From CAVWXT01 sp963759115 (GTDB lineage: Bacteria > Planctomycetota > Planctomycetia > Pirellulales > Thermoguttaceae): 64,000 nucleotides of DNA. Location of the stretch: assembly GCA_963759115.1 (NCBI GenBank), contig CAVWXT010000005.1, positions 2,294,001 to 2,358,000 of the forward strand, read 5' to 3'. A program made the position numbers and the translations under genes. How positions within the stretch are numbered: position 1 is the stretch's first letter; each line of letters starts with the position of its first letter. Shown piece by piece: positions 20,378 to 29,803 of this stretch. The notes under the pieces were generated by a model. The model did no database searches and was not told where the DNA came from. It worked only from the letters and a program-made list of their open reading frames with translations.

Positions 20378-22674
20378 ATGTCTGCTACGACCGTTTCCGT
20401 GCCAAAATATCGGCACCACAAAGGCAGCAGCCAAGCCTTCGTGCAAGTTCAGGGCCGGCGTCACTACCTGGGGAAGTGGGATTCGCCACAGAGCAAAGAG
20501 CGGTACGCCCGCTTCGTTGCCGAGCTGGCAGTCAGCCCGGTCCCGACGCCGCTACCCCTCACAACCCCCGAGGTTCAGTTGACCGTGGTGGAATTGTGCG
20601 CCGCCTACGCGGACTTCGCCGCGGGGTACTATCGGAAGGACGGCCGCCCGAGTGGCCACTTGCCCCAGGTCAAGAGTTCTCTCAAGTTGATCCGCGACCT
20701 GTACGGCCATACGGAGGCAGCAAAGTTTGGCCCTCTGGCACTTCGGGCCATCCAACACAAGCTGATTGCCGCGGGGGTCAGCCGTGGCTACATCAACGCG
20801 AAAGCCGACCACATCAAACGAATGTTCCGGTGGGCCGTCTCTCACGAGTTGCTCCCCCCGACAGTGTATCAGGCCCTTGCCGCCGTTCCCGGCCTGAGGC
20901 GCGGCCGGACCGAGGCCCGTGACACGGAGCCGGTCCTGCCGGTGGCCGACGAGACGGTCAACGTCACGCTCCCCCACCTGCCCGTGGTCGTCCGTGACAT
21001 GGTGAGGTTCCAGCGGTTGACCGGAGCCCGGCCCGGCGAAGTCTGTCAGATTCGCCCGATGGACGTGGACCGCAGCGGCGAGGTCTGGCTGTACCGGCTG
21101 GAATCCCACAAGACGGAGCACCACGGCCGTCGGCGGATCATTTACATCGGTCCCCAAGCCCAGGACGTGCTGTTCCCGTACCTGTTGAGGGATGCCCAGG
21201 CGAAATGCTTCTCCCCCGCTGAGAGCGAAGAGAAACGGCACGAGGAACAACGGGCGCAGCGTCGTACGCGCGTACAGCCCACCGTACTACAGGCCCCCGG
21301 GTATGATCTGCCAACCGGCGTCTTCTTTCGACCGCATTGTGTTTTTTCAGAGATCGTTGACGGGCCCGCCCACTCCGATGCCATCCGCGCCAGGGATGCG
21401 CTCTTGGAAGTGGTGGACGATTTTCCGTTTGGCAACGATGCTCACAAAGCCGCGTGGCTTGCCGGCGTACTTACACCGTTTGCCCGCTACACCTTCTACG
21501 GCCCCGCCCCCCTGTTTCTGTACGACGCCAATGTCGCCGGCTGCGGGAAGAGTCTGCTGACCGACGTGACCTCGATAATCACCGCCGGCCGATGGCCAGA
21601 ATGAGCTTGCCGCGAGACGATGATGAAACCCGGAAGCGAATTACAGCGATTGCGCTGGCAGGCGAGCCGGAAATCCTGATTGATAACGTGAGCGGGCCTT
21701 TCGGCAGTCCGAGCCTGGATGCCGCATTGACTTGCACCTTGTGGACGGATCGGATTCTTGGCCGGACCGCGATGGCTTCCAACATCCCACTTTACGCCAC
21801 ATGGTACGCGACCGGTAACAATGTGATCTTGGTCGGCGACACTGCACGTCGCGTGGTGCATATCCGGTTGGAATCGCCGGAAGAGAAACCGGAGGAGCGT
21901 GCCGACTTTCACCATCCGGACCTCTTGGCGTGGGTAATGCAAGAACATCCCAGATTGACCGCCGCGGCCGTGACCATTCTGGCCGCCTACCACGCCGCTG
22001 GCCAGTCGGATATGCGGTTAACGCCGTGGGGGAGCTTTGAGCCGTGGTCTGCTCTTGTCCGTCAGGCGATTGTGTGGGTGGAGTTGCCCGATCCCGCGGC
22101 GACCCGGACTGAGTTGACCAGCCAGTCTGACCACGAGGCCGCTGCGCTACGCGGACTGATGGCGGGATGGGAGGAAATTGACCCCAACCGCACCGGTTTG
22201 ACCGTAGGTACCGTCCTAGAGGAACTGGCAGAGCATCCCCAGCAATATGCCACCCTACGGGCCGCCCTTTGGGAATTGGCGCCGCCGCGGGATGGCAAGA
22301 GCTTAAATCCCCGGAGCATCGGCATGAAACTGTACCACCTACGCCGCCGGGTTATCGGCGGAAAGTTTCTCGACAGCCGTGACAACCGGGGCACAGCAGT
22401 TTGGTTTATGAGTGGTCAAGCCGACTTCGCCCCGTGCGGGACTAGAGGGACTAGAGAGACTGGTTCAGCCCCTACGCGCGAGCCCACACGCGCACACTCG
22501 CATGTGCAGGGGAAACCTACAGCGACTGGAAATAGTCCCGCTAGTCCCGTTAGTCCCGCAGTTTGCCCCCACGCCAACGTGGAGGAAACACCGACTCACG
22601 ATGGCTTTCTCAACCGTCAGTGTCGAGATTGTGGTACACCGCTTCAATGCCGCCCACAGGACCAGTCAGCATGA
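20378..22674 (+). pseudogene. Integrase head fused to a phage/plasmid-type helicase tail, one frameshift
   Basis: Residues 1-300 are a tyrosine recombinase: the SAM-like core-binding domain, then TGARPGEVCQIRPMDV with the first catalytic Arg and SHKTEHHGRRRIIYIG with the Lys region. The frame then switches, without a stop, near 21290 (after RTRVQP) to the C-terminal half of an element-encoded helicase/primase-like ATPase. That half has Walker A DANVAGCGKSLLTD, Walker B ILIDNVSG and the conserved ATGNNVILVGDTARRVVHIRLE. The integrase HxxR and Tyr are absent, so it cannot recombine. A single-base fault near 21593 (TAGRWPE against ARPMARMSLP) splits the helicase part. The simplest reading is an internal deletion in an integrative element beside tRNA-Ala. 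Confidence 0.75.
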
Positions 22675-22815
22675 GCAAGGAGGTCCGATAGATCGAGCGC
22701 CGAGCCCTTGCCCACCGAGCGCCCATAGACCATCGGAGCCATCGCCCTCAGTGGCGCGGTCCCGCGGCGCACGCGGCCCCCAGGAACTTTGTAAAGTCTT
22801 TGACGCTAACAAGTT

Positions 22816-23394
22816 ATGTGGACCGATCAACCATCCTCAATTTCGGAACCGGAGCCCCAGCCCGGCTGTGATGTTCCTACATCAAGCCCAGAATGCCCCG
22901 CCAAGGATCCGGTCCAATGGAAGCCGTGCTCCGGCTGCCACCGCTGGCTGCCCCTGACCCGGTACCGACACCGCCAGCGAGGAACTGAGGCACGGGAATC
23001 GCGGTGTAACGCGTGTCACGCCGACGACATGAGGAGGCTCAGGCAGGGTCGCAGGGCGCGAAGATTGCAGCATTTCACAGCAGAGGTGGGCGGGGCTGAG
23101 AGTCTCAGCCAAGTCGCGGCGTTGATTGCGGCCATGGCGGCTCGTTCTGGCGGTATCAACGGCCTCGCCAGCGTCTGGGGCTACCACCTGAGAGCCGTTC
23201 GGGGCACCAGGACCTTGCGAGGCTTTGCCAGCCTGGCCAAATTCGTTGATGAGGCCAGCCGACAGCCGATCGACGTCTCCCTGTTGACTTGGGATGAGCT
23301 TAGGGAGGCGGTGAGAAGGTTTGTGACGGAATCGCGAGATGACGGTGCGGCCGAACCGCGAACGGTTCCGGACAAGATGGGAGAATTGGGGTAG
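22816..23394 (+). CDS. Hypothetical protein with a Cys4 zinc motif
   Basis: A 192-residue protein of unknown function. Residues 38-68 hold CSGCHRWLPLTRYRHR and CNACHAD, a CxxC...CxxC pair like the zinc knuckle found in phage HNH/endonuclease VII-type proteins, but I see no HNH residues afterwards. The remainder is helical and basic. It lies just downstream of the element-encoded helicase remnant and is probably part of the same integrative element. The end may be at 23394, where the final Gly is followed by TAG. Confidence 0.5.
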   Translation: MWTDQPSSISEPEPQPGCDVPTSSPECPAKDPVQWKPCSGCHRWLPLTRYRHRQRGTEARESRCNACHADDMRRLRQGRRARRLQHFTAEVGGAESLSQVAALIAAMAARSGGINGLASVWGYHLRAVRGTRTLRGFASLAKFVDEASRQPIDVSLLTWDELREAVRRFVTESRDDGAAEPRTVPDKMGELG

Positions 23395-23499
23395 ACTGGG
23401 GCTGGTGGCCAGGATGAGGTTGTGGAACCTGTTGCCCGCCTGGTGTGGGGTCGAAGGTGTCTTGGGGTGATCGGCAGCCCTTTTCCGTAGGGAGAAGGC

Positions 23500-23505
23500 T
23501 ATAAT
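23500..23505 (+). promoter_or_regulatory. -10 box TATAAT upstream of the protease gene
   Basis: GGCTATAATCG contains a perfect TATAAT, 92 bases before the ATG at 23598. No strong -35 is seen. Confidence 0.5.
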
Positions 23506-23597
23506 CGCTCCCATACCGTTTGATTTGGTTCTCCAGCGTGCATTGGAAGTTGAACGGCCATAACAACTCGACTGATCTTCTCCATCGGGATCGCGTC

Positions 23598-24845
23598 ATG
23601 CTGGCCCGCCTTCTGCCTGTTGTTATTGGCCTCTGGCTGCTTGCCGATTTCGCCGTGGCACAGACGGACGTCCGTTTGCCGCCGCATGGTCATTTGCCAG
23701 CCAGCGTCGACTTGATGCCGGAGTTCGCGCGGCTGGGTCTGACGGCCCGCCAGCAGGGCGACCGCGGCGACTGTTCGTTGTTCGCTGTTACGGGGGTCGC
23801 CGAGTTCGAAGTGGGCCGCGAGGCGCATCACCAGCCGTCGCGGCTCTCGGAGGAATTCCTGATCTGGGCGGCCCACGAAGCGACGGGCACGACCGGCGAC
23901 CAGGCGATGTTCTACGAGGCAGTCCACGGCCTCAACGTGCTGGGCATTTGCTCCGAGGAACTGATGCCCTACAGGAGCACCAGGGACGCCATCCGCCGAC
24001 CATCTTCGGCCGCCTCGGCCAATGCCAAGGAAGAGAGCCAGCGATGGCGAGTGCATTGGATCAAGCATTGGGACGTGCAATGCCTGTTGAGCCCGCCGCA
24101 GATGTTGGCCATCCGGCAGGCGCTGGCCGCCCGTCATCCCGTGGCCTGTGGGCTGCGGTGGCCCAAGCAGCTTGACGGCTATCAACTTCTGGAGGTGCCT
24201 CCGCCGGAGAAGGTCTCCGATGGCCACAGCATCATGTTCACCGGCTATACCGACAACGTCCAACGGCCGGGCGGCGGGGTATTCCTTTTCCGCAACAGCT
24301 TCGGCCCGAAGTGGGGCAAGGACGGTTACGGCGTGATGTCGTTTGCGTATGCCGAGCGGTATGCCAACGACGCCCTTTGGCTGGAACGCGAACCGCCCCA
24401 TGCCGAAGTGCCTGTCGTGCGCTACGAGGCCGAGAAACTGCCGGTCCTCGCCAACCAGCACTGTTCGACCAGCCCACAGGACATGAAACCCTGGGGCGGC
24501 CTGATGTGGAGCCGTGGCCGACAGCTCTTCTGTGGGGCCCAGCGAGGCGGCTTCGTGGAACTGGACTTTTCCGTGCCGAAAGCCGGCCGCTACCGGCTGC
24601 GGGTGTTGGCCACGGCAGCCCCCGATTACGGCATCGTCCGTACGGCGCTCGATGGCGAGTTCTTGGGTGCGGCGTTCGACCTCTACGCCGGTCGCGTCTG
24701 CCCGGCCGGCAGCCTGGAATTGGGTACGTTGGAAATCCCGGCCGGCCCGCATCGGCTGCGAGTCACAGTCGTGGGCAAGAATGCCGCCTCGCAGGGGTTC
24801 TCGTTCGGGTTGGACGCCGTGGACCTGTTATCGCCCGCGAAGTGA
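23598..24845 (+). CDS. Exported papain-like cysteine protease with C-terminal beta domain
   Basis: Predicted secreted C1A-type peptidase of 415 residues. A signal peptide (MLARLLPVVIGLWLLADFAVAQ) precedes the catalytic domain. The triad is visible: Cys59 in RQQGDRGDCSLFAV, His210 in SDGHSIMFTGY and Asn233 in FRNSFGPKWGKDGYG. The usual CGSCWAF box is replaced by GDCSLFA, so the Cys environment is atypical but complete. Residues 280-415 form a beta-sandwich-like domain (GGFVELDFSVPKAGRYRLRVLATA) of the type that binds sugars or covers substrates. The ORF extends upstream to 23520, but the signal peptide supports 23598. Targets are unknown. Confidence 0.8.
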   Translation: MLARLLPVVIGLWLLADFAVAQTDVRLPPHGHLPASVDLMPEFARLGLTARQQGDRGDCSLFAVTGVAEFEVGREAHHQPSRLSEEFLIWAAHEATGTTGDQAMFYEAVHGLNVLGICSEELMPYRSTRDAIRRPSSAASANAKEESQRWRVHWIKHWDVQCLLSPPQMLAIRQALAARHPVACGLRWPKQLDGYQLLEVPPPEKVSDGHSIMFTGYTDNVQRPGGGVFLFRNSFGPKWGKDGYGVMSFAYAERYANDALWLEREPPHAEVPVVRYEAEKLPVLANQHCSTSPQDMKPWGGLMWSRGRQLFCGAQRGGFVELDFSVPKAGRYRLRVLATAAPDYGIVRTALDGEFLGAAFDLYAGRVCPAGSLELGTLEIPAGPHRLRVTVVGKNAASQGFSFGLDAVDLLSPAK

Positions 24846-25176
24846 CGCGGGCGGCCCGGCGGAGGGGTGGCGGAACCAGGCGAAACAGCGAAGGAAGCTC
24901 TCTTGAGAACCTCAATCCGCCACGGCTTCTCGGGGCTTTGATTTCCAACATGGCACTCTCGGACTCTTCTGGCGGGGAAGTCAGCCGAGACGCAAGGTGA
25001 TCGGGCGGTTGCCGGAAAAGGAACGATTCTCGACACCGGCGCGAACTGTGTGCCTAACTGTGCTGCGCCGAACGACCTCGATTTTGGCGGTTGCACTCCA
25101 CCCATTGCCCGGAGGGTATTCAGGTATTGTGCCGCTCGTGCCTTGATGATACGACGCTGGGCTACGAACAAAGGGG
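24846..25176. other. Intergenic region before the NO-defence cluster
   Basis: No gene, RNA or strong hairpin recognised. It separates the protease gene from the MerR-type promoter at 25177. Confidence 0.4.
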
Positions 25177-25208
25177 TTGACTCTGTAGTATAGTACGGAC
25201 CCGATAAT
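25177..25208 (+). promoter_or_regulatory. MerR-type promoter/operator
   Basis: TTGACT (25177-25182) and GATAAT (25203-25208) are 20 bp apart, the over-long spacing that MerR activators correct by twisting DNA. The spacer holds an imperfect dyad, ACTCTGTA against TACGGACC. It directly precedes the merR-type gene. Confidence 0.75.
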
Positions 25209-25231
25209 ACATATAGCAAGGAGACTCGTTC

Positions 25232-25675
25232 GTGAAATCCATGAAGACGAGAGCACTGACTATCGGACTGGTTGCCCGCCGTGCAGGCGTCGGCGTGGAG
25301 ACCGTGCGGTTCTACGAACGGCAAGGGCTGATTGAGGAACCGCCTCGCCGCCTGTCCGGATACCGAGAGTATGATGAGGAGGTTGCGTCCCGGCTGGGGT
25401 TCATTCGACGGGCCAAGGATCTCGGGTTCACTCTCAAGGAAATCAAGGAGTTGCTCTCTTTGCGGCGTGATCCGGCCACGTCAGCCGCCGACGTGAGGCG
25501 GCGGGCGGAGGCCAAGATCACCGACATCGAGAGCAAGATCCGCAGCCTCCAGAAGATGAAGAGAGCCTTGGCAAAACTGACGGCCGCGTGCGGTTGCCGT
25601 GGCACCAGCGCCGAATGTCCCCTGCTGCACGCTTTGGACGGGGACGAGAGAGCAACCGAAGCCGGGCGAACGTGA
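25232..25675 (+). CDS. MerR family regulator with a metal-binding type Cys cluster
   Basis: A 147-residue activator/repressor. The N-terminal helix-turn-helix reads TIGLVARRAGVGVETVRFYERQGLI and the wing GYREYDEE, followed by a long dimerisation helix. The C-terminal Cys cluster CGCRGTSAECPLL resembles mercury/lead/cadmium-type sensors. The start is GTG at 25232, because AAGGAG at 25218-25223 is eight bases away; the ATG nine bases later is too distant. It is the first gene of a run that continues with RIC and NO reductase genes, so it probably controls NO or metal-linked nitrosative stress. That link is inferred from order only. Confidence 0.85.
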   Translation: MKSMKTRALTIGLVARRAGVGVETVRFYERQGLIEEPPRRLSGYREYDEEVASRLGFIRRAKDLGFTLKEIKELLSLRRDPATSAADVRRRAEAKITDIESKIRSLQKMKRALAKLTAACGCRGTSAECPLLHALDGDERATEAGRT

Positions 25676-25734
25676 AATCCACAGGCATCCTAGTGAATCG
25701 TTACGACACATGACCTAGAAGAAAGGTAAATAGC

Positions 25735-26502
25735 ATGTCAATCCAAACAGACGGCAAGACAACGGTTCGGGAACTCGTTGGCCGCTACCCCCAGACCCGA
25801 AAGGTGTTCGAACAGCATGGCATCGACTATTGCTGTGGCGGTGGGAAATGCCTAGCCGAGGCGGCACAAGAGAGTCGAGCAGCATTCCCTGACCTGGTGC
25901 GCGACATCGAAGCAGCCCTCCTGGCCGCAGCGGCCAAGCCAGTGATTGCTGAGAAGAACTGGTACGAGGCGCCGCTCCATGAGTTGATCGACCACATTCT
26001 CCAATCGCATCACGCTTACATGCACGAGGCATTGCCGCGGATCAAGGAGTTGCTGCGGAAGGTATTGCACGCCCACGGGGCGCGCCACGGTGTTATGCTC
26101 CGCCAGTTACATGATCTGTACAACTCGCTGGATACGGAACTCACCAGCCACTTACGGAAGGAAGAGGAGGTTCTTTTTCCCTATATTGTGAATGCCGAAG
26201 CACATCGCCAGGGCGGCTCGGAGAAACCATCGGCATGTTTCGGATCGGTCGGGAATCCTATCCGGCAGATGGAGAGCGAACACGAGAGTGCGGGGGCGGT
26301 ATTGGTGCAAATCCGCAAGGTGACCGGCGACTACACCCTGCCCGATGACGCCTGCCCGACCTTCCGCGCTCTTTACGAGGAACTGGAGCGAATGGAGGAA
26401 GACCTCCACCAGCACATCCACCTCGAAAACAATATCTTGTTCCCGAAGGCGATTGCTGTGGAGCCGGCCCCGTCCTCCGGTTTCGTGAATCTCCATGCAT
26501 GA
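25735..26502 (+). CDS. Iron-sulfur cluster repair di-iron protein (RIC: YtfE/ScdA/DnrN family)
   Basis: Cytoplasmic hemerythrin-like protein of 255 residues that helps rebuild iron-sulfur clusters after nitric oxide or oxidative damage. It has the N-terminal DUF542-type motif FEQHGIDYCCGGGKC with the conserved Cys pair, then a four-helix bundle carrying the di-iron ligands: IDHILQSHHAYMHEALP, HLRKEEEVLFPYI, MESEHESAGAVL and HQHIHLENNILFP. The length is usual for the family. A GAAAGG site precedes the ATG. The next gene overlaps its stop codon by ATGA, so they are translationally coupled. Position before a NO reductase gene fits the role. Confidence 0.92.
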   Translation: MSIQTDGKTTVRELVGRYPQTRKVFEQHGIDYCCGGGKCLAEAAQESRAAFPDLVRDIEAALLAAAAKPVIAEKNWYEAPLHELIDHILQSHHAYMHEALPRIKELLRKVLHAHGARHGVMLRQLHDLYNSLDTELTSHLRKEEEVLFPYIVNAEAHRQGGSEKPSACFGSVGNPIRQMESEHESAGAVLVQIRKVTGDYTLPDDACPTFRALYEELERMEEDLHQHIHLENNILFPKAIAVEPAPSSGFVNLHA

Positions 26503-27063
26503 AGACCAGCATGAGTTCCTTTGACATGGAAACGAGCGTCATCTGGACCGTGGGGCACTCGAATCGGCTGATGGCCGAGTTGATCGGCCTGCTTACAGAG
26601 CAGTCGATCTCTGTGCTGGCCGACGTGCGCCGGTTCCCTGGCTCGAAGCGTCAGCCCCAATTTGCGAAGGATAGCCTCGAATCGTCACTTCGCGCGGCCG
26701 GCATCGGTTATCGGCACTTTGAGGCTCTTGGCGGACGGCGTAGCCGCAGCCGGGAGGACTCACCAAACACGGCGTGGCGCAGCGCGTCCTTCAGTGCTTA
26801 CGCCGACCACATGCAGACCGCCGAGTTCCAGGCCGCACTGGCGGAACTGATGGTCCTGGCGGCATCTTCCCAAACTGCCATACTTTGTGCCGAGGTGCTC
26901 CCCTGGCGATGCCATCGGCAAGCTCACCGCCGACGCCCTAGTCGCCCGCGGATGCGACGTGCGGCACATCTTGGGAGCGAGAAGCGTGCGACCACACCGT
27001 TTGACGGAATTTGCCAGGGTTGTTCAGGAGCAGGTGACTTACCCCGGCCAAACGAATGAGTAA
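26499..27063 (+). CDS. DUF488 family protein, one frameshift
   Basis: A small soluble protein with the DUF488 pattern: WTVGHSNRLMAELIGLL, VLADVRRFPGSKRQPQFAKDSL, and CAEVLPWRCHR, where the family's conserved CAE...CHR lies. After CHR one extra base near 26916 (CGGCAAGC) breaks the frame; corrected reading gives LTADALVARGCDVRHILGARS and the stop at 27061-27063. The length is then about 187 residues, normal for the family. It is coupled to the RIC gene by ATGA overlap. The function of DUF488 is not established; presence in redox-stress clusters is common to my knowledge. Confidence 0.8.
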
Positions 27064-27130
27064 AATAGGGATCGTGTAGAAAACTCCTCGGACGTGGAGA
27101 AAGCAATCCCGCAGGTAAGGAGGTGTTGTG

Positions 27131-29465
27131 ATGGGCGCGTCTCCCAACGGTGCCAATCGGCGTATGGTCATTTCATCCTTGTGGCTGCAAGTCGCCATCC
27201 TGACGTTTCTTGCGGGATTCGCGGTACTGCTCTACCTGGCCTACCGTATCCACGCGGAACCGCCTCCGATTCCCAGTCGCGTGGTTACCGAAGACGGGAG
27301 CACGCTCTTCACCGGCGACGACATCATGGCCGGTCAGCACATCTTTCAGAAGTACGGACTCATGCAATACGGCACGATCTTCGGTCATGGTGCCTACCTG
27401 GGGCCGGATTTCACGGCCCAGTATCTGCATGAAGCAGCCAACGCGATGGTCGATTTTCACCGTGGCCAAGGGACTGCCGAGGCCGAGGCCCACAAGCTGA
27501 CTAGCAACGAACTGAAGCAGAATCGCTTCGATCCGCAGTCCGATGTCCTCCCTTACACGACCAGCCAGACTTACGCTTTTCATCAGCTTGCCACGTTCTA
27601 TGCGCACTACTTCGGTCCAGTGGCGGAGCAGACCGGATTGCGGCGACCGGCCATTACGGATCGGGACGAAATCCATCAGTTGACAGCCTACTTCGCCTGG
27701 TCGGCATGGGCGGCAGCCGCCACACGGCCGGGCACCGACTATTCTTATACCAACAACTGGCCGTCCGAACCGATGGCCGCCAACACGCCGACCGCGGAAG
27801 CGATCCTCTGGAGCACACTGAGCCTAATCACGCTGTTGGGCGGAACGGGGTTGATGCTCTTCGTCGTCGGACGCTGGGATTTGTTGGGCTGGCATCGGGC
27901 CGATGAAGAGCGGCCCGGCCAACGCTTGCGGTTTCGCCCGCCGGAGGAAGTCCGCCTCGCGCCAGCCCAGCGAGCTACGGCCTGGTATTTTCTGGTGATT
28001 GCCGGGCTGTTCCTCTTGCAAGGGATGTTGGGAGCGGCCAACGCCCATTATCATGTCGAGCCGGGCGGTTTCTACGGTCTGAACCTGGGCGAGTTGCTGC
28101 CTTATAACCTATCGCGCATGTGGCACGTTCAGTTGGCGCTGTTCTTTGTCGCTGCAAGTTACCTGGCTATGGGGATTTTCCTGGCCCCGATGATCGCCCG
28201 ACGCGAGCCCAAGCACCAGGAGAAACTGGCGCTGATCCTGTTCGGCGCAGTGGTGGTTGTTGTCGTCGGGAGTCTCCTGGGCGAGGCGGCCAGCCTCAAG
28301 GGTGTCATCCCCACCAGCGGCCCTTGGTTCTGGATCGGCACTCAGGGCTGGGAGTACCTTGATCTCGGGCGGCTTTGGCAGATACTGCTGACCATCGGCA
28401 TGTTTTTCTGGGTCGTCATTCTCGTGCGCGGGCTGTGGAGCCGTTTGCGGGAAGAACATCCGGGCAATCTGCCGTACCTGTTCCTCTACAGTGCGCTGTC
28501 GATCCCGCTTTTCTATGCCGTAGGCATGGTCTTCGGCAAGAACGTCAATTTCGCCGTGATGGACTTCTGGCGGTTTTGGGTGGTTCACCTCTGGGTCGAG
28601 GATTTCCTGGAACTGTTCACGACCATCATGGTGGCGTACATCTACGTTCTCTTGGGCGTGGTTCGTCCCGCCACGGCCACCCGAGTCGTCTATCTCGACA
28701 TCATCCTCTATTCCATCGGCGGCGTGATCGGCACGATGCACCATCTCTACTTCAGCGGCGCGCCGGCGATTCACATGGCGATGGGGGCCGTCTTCTCGGC
28801 TATGGAAGTGATCCCGCTGGTGCTCCTGACCTTTGAGGCTTGGCGGTTCATGCGGCTGAGCGCCCAGGAGAAATCAAGCTCGGTCATCGGCACCACAAGC
28901 GCTGCCTTCCCGCACAAATGGGCCGTGATGTTCCTCATCGCCGTGGGCTTCTGGAACTTCTTGGGCGCGGGGGTGTTCGGTTTCCTCATCAACCTGCCCA
29001 TCGTAAGCTACTACGAGATCGGCACCGCCTTCACGGCCAATCACGCCCACGGGGCGCTGATGGGCGTGTATGGCATGTTGGCGATAGGCTTCTTCATGTT
29101 CATCGCCCGACATTTCATTCCACCCGACCGAGGTTCCGAGAGGGCGATGAAGCTCTCGTTCTGGGGCCTGAACGTCGGCCTGGGATTGATGCTGTGCGCG
29201 AACCTGATTCCGATGGGTGGGTTACAGCTTTACGATGCTGTCCAGAATGGCTATTGGCACGCCAGGCAACCGGAGTTCTTTTCCGCAGCCGTGGCCCCGC
29301 ATCATCGAGTGGTTGCGGATGCCGGGCGACCTGATCTTCCTCTTCGTCGGTATTCTGCCGGTGGTCTACCTGGCGCTTCGCATGTTCGCCGCGCGACGCC
29401 GCTACGCGAGACTTCCGGCTGAGACCACTACCGAAGAGTTCACGCAGTGGTACGAGGAGGAATGA
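27131..29465 (+). CDS. norB: Quinol-dependent nitric oxide reductase (qNOR), one frameshift
   Basis: Single-subunit inner-membrane enzyme that reduces NO to N2O with quinol electrons, about 777 residues. The N-terminal region (GQHIFQKYGLMQYGTIFGHGAYLGPDF) is the cytochrome-c-like extension of qNOR. About 14 membrane helices follow. Haem and non-haem iron ligands appear in LSRMWHVQLALFF, FWVVHLWVEDFLELF and GTMHHLYFSG, and NHAHGALMGVYG is a further conserved segment. A run TTTT near 29292 carries one extra T; the corrected tail is PQPWPRIIEWLRMPGDLIF. The start is ATG 27131 behind a perfect AAGGAGGT. It closes the merR-ric-DUF488 cluster. Confidence 0.92.
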
Positions 29466-29803
29466 ACCCGAGCATCGAGCGGGTGGAGTCAGCCGGGTAA
29501 CGTCAAACGGTTGGCCTTATCGATCAACTCCGGTGGCCGGCACTGAAATTCCCGCCCCTGCTCCATCTACTCAACCCTTTCTTCGGACTCCGAGAATACC
29601 ACCGATTTCTAGGAACGGTGGCACCCCAACCAGCGTGCCTCGGTCACATCGCCCGCGTCGGGTTCCGCCCCAATATCTCAACCGAGAGGTCATGCGAAGC
29701 CCAACCGCGATACATTGATCCGCAAAGGCGCTGCCCTATGAATAAATGCCAGTTCTCCGAGATTGCCAGTCGGACAGCTTAACGATCGTTCCAAGATCGC
29801 TCG
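29466..29803. other. Intergenic region after norB
   Basis: It separates two convergent genes. I see no gene, no RNA and no convincing terminator. Confidence 0.4.

Noticed and set aside
20237..25200. Second attachment site for the element at tRNA-Ala
   Set aside because: I looked for a repeat of the tRNA 3' end in the following kilobases and saw none, so no element end is annotated.
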